DNA from: HGM04593 sp045646845
GTDB lineage: Bacteria; Bacteroidota; Bacteroidia; Bacteroidales; Bacteroidaceae
Direction: 5' to 3'
Assembly (NCBI GenBank): GCA_045646845.1
Contig: JAZRLO010000001.1
Coordinates: 174,099-238,098 of the forward strand
Length of the DNA stretch: 64,000 bases
Shown here: positions 63,772 to 64,000 of the stretch, piece by piece
How positions within the stretch are numbered: position 1 is the first letter of the stretch
How the letters are laid out: the number at the start of each line of letters is the position of its first letter
The notes under the pieces: generated by a model
The model's input: the letters and a program-made list of their open reading frames with translations, nothing else
The model's database searches: none
Told to the model about the DNA's origin: nothing
Position numbers and translations under genes: made by a program

Positions 63772-64000
63772 AGGAAGTTTCTTTTGAGGTTTTACAAAAA
63801 CTAAGCCTGCGGTCTCTGGAACTAAGTAAGCTTCTATACGGCATCTAACGGCCAATATTCATTCTACAGACATGCAGGACCATACTTTGGGATGGATTAG
63901 GGTCCATTGGAGTGACGGTCTACTTGCTTAGCACTAATAAAGATACTTCCTTTTGTTATTTCTCATTCATTTTGAGGAGCGTCAATTCGGTACTTTGGGG
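63772..64000 (-). other. Upstream non-coding part of the IS110 element (cut by window edge)
   Basis: About 145-229 bp before the transposase start with no ORF of substance. In IS110-group elements this segment encodes the bridge RNA that specifies target and donor DNA. Repeated CTTTGGG motifs occur at 63882-63888 and near 63994-64000. I could not draw a convincing fold, and the element's left end is outside or at the window edge. Confidence 0.4.

Overview
The window is chromosomal DNA from a member of the Bacteroidota, most likely order Bacteroidales. Supporting traits are the MurF-alanine racemase fusion, meso-diaminopimelate dehydrogenase, the large-form IspG, the fused ResB/CcsA protein, a GSCFA protein, DUF3467, many SPII lipoproteins, a type IX secretion-like C-terminal tail on a giant exoenzyme, and promoters of the Bacteroidota type (TTTG, about 19-21 bp, TAnnTTTG). 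The genus cannot be fixed from the sequence alone.

Bases 1-45,000 are mostly ordinary core genome: pnp (3' part), ddh, an NSS transporter, murF-alr with a GSCFA gene, dxs-trkA-trkH, a TOPRIM/DUF4435 plus ATPase pair, a TGS-domain nucleoside kinase, rpoN, a secreted esterase, fbp, purE-ispG, an ECF sigma factor, thrA, menA-CPBP, radA, an FAD protein, a Nudix hydrolase, a lipoprotein, tRNA-Leu(TAG), an S41 protease with a beta-barrel-like protein, the topoisomerase IV A subunit, glyS-FKBP-DUF3467, an AraC regulator, and mntP-resB/ccsA. Genes of one pathway are packed tightly or overlap (dxs/trkA/trkH, purE/ispG, menA/CPBP, mntP/ccsA, GSCFA/murF-alr).

Bases 45,000-49,500 hold ssrA (tmRNA), a 0.9-kb array of REP-like palindromic repeats, an HD hydrolase, rny, a strongly structured intergenic segment that could be 6S RNA, zapA and a small coiled-coil gene.

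Bases 49,500-64,000 are accessory. A 3177-residue secreted protein joins a C10 (streptopain-like) cysteine protease to a sialidase, followed by repeat modules and a type IX-like tail. A 58-aa gene too short for usual ORF cut-offs follows it. Both lie between copies of a multi-hairpin repeat with 13-bp inverted ends. A third, partial copy follows an AAA/DUF4143 ATPase, so three same-orientation copies delimit gene cassettes. The right end also carries a 107-bp MITE-like element, more REP-like repeats and an IS110-family transposase.

The most unusual material is (i) the multi-arm repeat whose internal stem changes sequence between copies while staying complementary, (ii) the protease-sialidase fusion, (iii) a second structured repeat family (tRNA-Leu flank and the 107-bp tandem array) whose hairpin covaries, and (iv) a PARIS-like ATPase/TOPRIM pair separated by a heptamer repeat.
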